5,279 bases of DNA. Origin: Burkholderiales bacterium. GTDB lineage: Bacteria > Pseudomonadota > Gammaproteobacteria > Burkholderiales > SG8-39. Shown one piece after another: positions 4,037-5,279 of the stretch (the stretch's first letter is position 1; every line of letters begins with the position of its first letter). Made by a program: the position numbers and the translations under genes. Where the stretch lies: assembly GCA_020846575.1 (NCBI GenBank), contig JADLDQ010000195.1, forward strand, positions 1 through 5,279, given 5' to 3'. The notes below the pieces were generated by a model. The model saw only the letters and a list, made by a program, of their open reading frames with translations. It was not told the DNA's origin and searched no databases.

Positions 4037-5279
4037 TCAGTTCTTCTCCACCCAGAACCCCATCCCGGGCGTGAGCTCCAGCGGCGGGGCCGGCGCCACC
4101 GGTACCCCGGCGGCGTTGTTCGCCGCCGAGCAGCCGTTGAAGTCGAGGTAGTGCAGGTTCGCCGCATACTCGCAGCTGGAGAACGGGGCGCCCTCCTGCT
4201 CCAGCGCCGGGGAATGGAAGTACCAGCGCGCGCGCCAGGCGTCCCAGGCCCACAGCGCGTTGAAGCCGCCCACCGCGGCGATGAACTGGGACACGGGCTT
4301 CTGCACCCCGATCGACAGCAGGTTGAACACCTGCGGCGGCCGCGCCGCGAAGGCCGCGGCATCGTAGTCGAAGGGCGCACCCTGCTGGGCCGGGAGATTG
4401 ACCGGGGCGTAGGCGTTCACCCAGTAGCCTTCGCCGGCCGGCACGCTGGCGAGCGCCTCGTAGCCGTTGGCCGCGGCGTAGGCGGCGCTCTGCGCGAGCG
4501 TGAGCTGCGGGGTATGGAAGCGCCACTTGCCGGTCGATGCATTCCAGGACCACACCGCGTCCACGACGCCGGTGTAGGCGGTCGCCGCCTCCTGGCTGCC
4601 GAACAGCGAGATCACGTCCAGCGGCGCATCCAGCGCGTTGCCCGTGAGGCCGAAGCCCGCGGGCAGCGGCACCACCAGCCCGTCGGTGAAGTTCGCGGTG
4701 ACCGAGCGCGCGGCGCTGATCGTTACCTGGCACGGTCCGACGCCCACGCAAGCGCCCGACCAGCCGGTGAAGCTCTTGCCGGTGCCCGCAAGCGCGGTCA
4801 GGGTGACGATCGAAAGCGTGGTGAAACTGTGCGAGCAGCTCGCCCCGCAGTCGATGCCGGCGGGGTTGCTCGCGATGCTGCCGGGCCCGTTCACCGCGAC
4901 GCTCAGCAGATAGCTCGCGGCGAGCGTGGTGGCCGCCGCAGGCGCGCTCTGCGCCGAACAGTTGCTGCCGGCGTCGCAGGCGGCGAGCGTGTAGCTGTAA
5001 GGGGTCGCCGGGTCGAGCCCGGTATCCGAGCGGGCCGTCACGGCGCCCAGCGTCGCCACCAGCACGCCGCCGCGGTACAGCCGGGAGCCGGCGGCGCCGG
5101 CGACCGCGGACCAGGTGAGGTCGATCCGCGTGGGACCCACGGGTGTGGCGATGAGGCCGGTCGGCACCGGCAGGCCGGTCGTCACCGAGAAGCCGGCGCT
5201 GCCGGCGCCGACCGCCAGCGTTGCGGTCACGGTGACGCCCAGCGCCGCGGCGCTGGTGAGCCTCACCGCCACCGTGTCG
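4037..5279 (-). CDS. C-terminal part of an exported modular protein: fibronectin III, InlB-B-like repeat, two W-rich PGxGYWV modules; N-terminus beyond window
   Basis: The frame is open from the right window edge to the TGA at 4039-4037. A GTG at 5272 exists, but the open frame and mid-domain sequence there show the gene begins outside. Numbering from that codon, residues 1-32 are the end of a beta-rich domain. Residues 36-118 form a fibronectin type III domain (VPTGLIATPVGPTRIDLTW...YSYTL). Residues 121-196 match the divergent InlB B-repeat pattern (LSVAVNGPGSIASNPAGIDC...FTGWSGAC...SVTANF), with cysteines 142, 146, 175 and 181 that probably form disulfides. Residues 206-287 and 313-411 are two related W-rich modules ending in PAGEGYWV and TPGMGFWV. 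The domains, the Ser/Thr/Ala/Gly-rich composition and the paired cysteines point to an extracellular or outer-surface protein. The chain ends in WVEKN, with no LPXTG or PEP-CTERM tail. Function is unknown; adhesion or binding of a polymer is plausible but unsupported. The gene converges on the DUF123 gene with a 133-bp gap. Confidence 0.82.
   Translation of the reverse strand, partial: DTVAVRLTSAAALGVTVTATLAVGAGSAGFSVTTGLPVPTGLIATPVGPTRIDLTWSAVAGAAGSRLYRGGVLVATLGAVTARSDTGLDPATPYSYTLAACDAGSNCSAQSAPAAATTLAASYLLSVAVNGPGSIASNPAGIDCGASCSHSFTTLSIVTLTALAGTGKSFTGWSGACVGVGPCQVTISAARSVTANFTDGLVVPLPAGFGLTGNALDAPLDVISLFGSQEAATAYTGVVDAVWSWNASTGKWRFHTPQLTLAQSAAYAAANGYEALASVPAGEGYWVNAYAPVNLPAQQGAPFDYDAAAFAARPPQVFNLLSIGVQKPVSQFIAAVGGFNALWAWDAWRARWYFHSPALEQEGAPFSSCEYAANLHYLDFNGCSAANNAAGVPVAPAPPLELTPGMGFWVEKN
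4040..4336 (-). repeat. W-rich PGxGFWV module, copy B with a cysteine-bearing insertion
   Basis: This encodes residues 313-411 of the surface protein. Its core residues W341, W343, W350, F352, H353, P355 and L357 lie exactly 100 residues after those of copy A. The closing G403, G405, W407 and V408 lie 123 residues after, so copy B carries about 23 extra residues between core and closing motif. That segment contains C367 and C381, which could form a disulfide. Confidence 0.65.
4412..4657 (-). repeat. W-rich PGxGYWV module, copy A (protein-level repeat)
   Basis: This encodes residues 206-287 of the surface protein, numbered from the GTG at 5272. Key residues are W241, W243, W250, F252, H253, P255 and L257, then G280, G282, W284 and V285 of the closing PAGEGYWV. 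The pattern resembles the 'VWAYD...W..Y...L..PGKGYWI' modules found at the ends of bacterial and archaeal surface proteins. That resemblance is from memory and was not searched. Confidence 0.65.

Noticed and set aside
3388..4751. Two long minus-strand frames (3388-4380 and 3717-4751) overlapping the surface-protein and DUF123 genes
   Set aside because: Both are Arg-rich shadows without domains. The frame ending at 4037 carries recognisable fibronectin and repeat domains, and the plus frame at 3517-3903 matches DUF123.
5270..5272. GTG at the right edge as the true start of the surface protein
   Set aside because: The frame remains open beyond it to the window end, the sequence there is mid-domain beta-rich and not a signal peptide, and no ribosome binding site can be assessed. 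The gene almost certainly begins outside the window.

Overview
The window is high-GC bacterial chromosomal DNA. Codon use is strongly biased to G or C in third position, and the genes are densely packed and often divergent or convergent. The LysR, DmeF-type and DUF123 genes together suggest a pseudomonadote, most likely a betaproteobacterium. That placement is inferred from overall gene style and no marker gene confirms it. I see no rRNA, tRNA, CRISPR array, insertion sequence or phage gene.

Layout. (1) Positions 1-1203, minus strand: a GARCAG-type FAD-dependent oxidoreductase cut by the left edge of the window, with nearly all of the protein visible. (2) Positions 1204-1337: a divergent control region holding a perfect 8+8 bp inverted repeat with a LysR-type T-N11-A core, a 20-bp perfect GC palindrome, and a strong ribosome binding site for the oxidoreductase. 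(3) Positions 1338-2318, plus strand: a LysR-family regulator, the likely controller of the divergent oxidoreductase gene. (4) Positions 2399-3391, plus strand: a cation diffusion facilitator of the DmeF Co(II)/Ni(II) efflux type with a histidine-rich cytoplasmic loop; no DmeR-like regulator gene lies beside it. (5) Positions 3517-3903, plus strand: a small DUF123 (COG1833, GIY-YIG/Uri-like) putative nuclease. (6) Positions 3904-4036: a convergent gap with an 11+11 bp perfect inverted repeat, a likely shared terminator or mRNA 3' structure. (7) Positions 4037-5279, minus strand: the C-terminal part of a large exported modular protein with a fibronectin type III domain, an InlB-B-like repeat domain and two copies of a WxW...W-F-H-P...PGxGYWV module. 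It runs off the right edge.

The oxidoreductase and LysR genes form a classical divergent regulator-target pair. The other genes look like independent transcription units: metal efflux, a putative DNA-processing protein and a surface protein. No previously undescribed multi-gene system is evident. The most informative points are the well-formed LysR operator and its spacing to a weak promoter, the degenerate 100-residue-register duplication at the end of the surface protein, and the alternative hairpins in the convergent gap.
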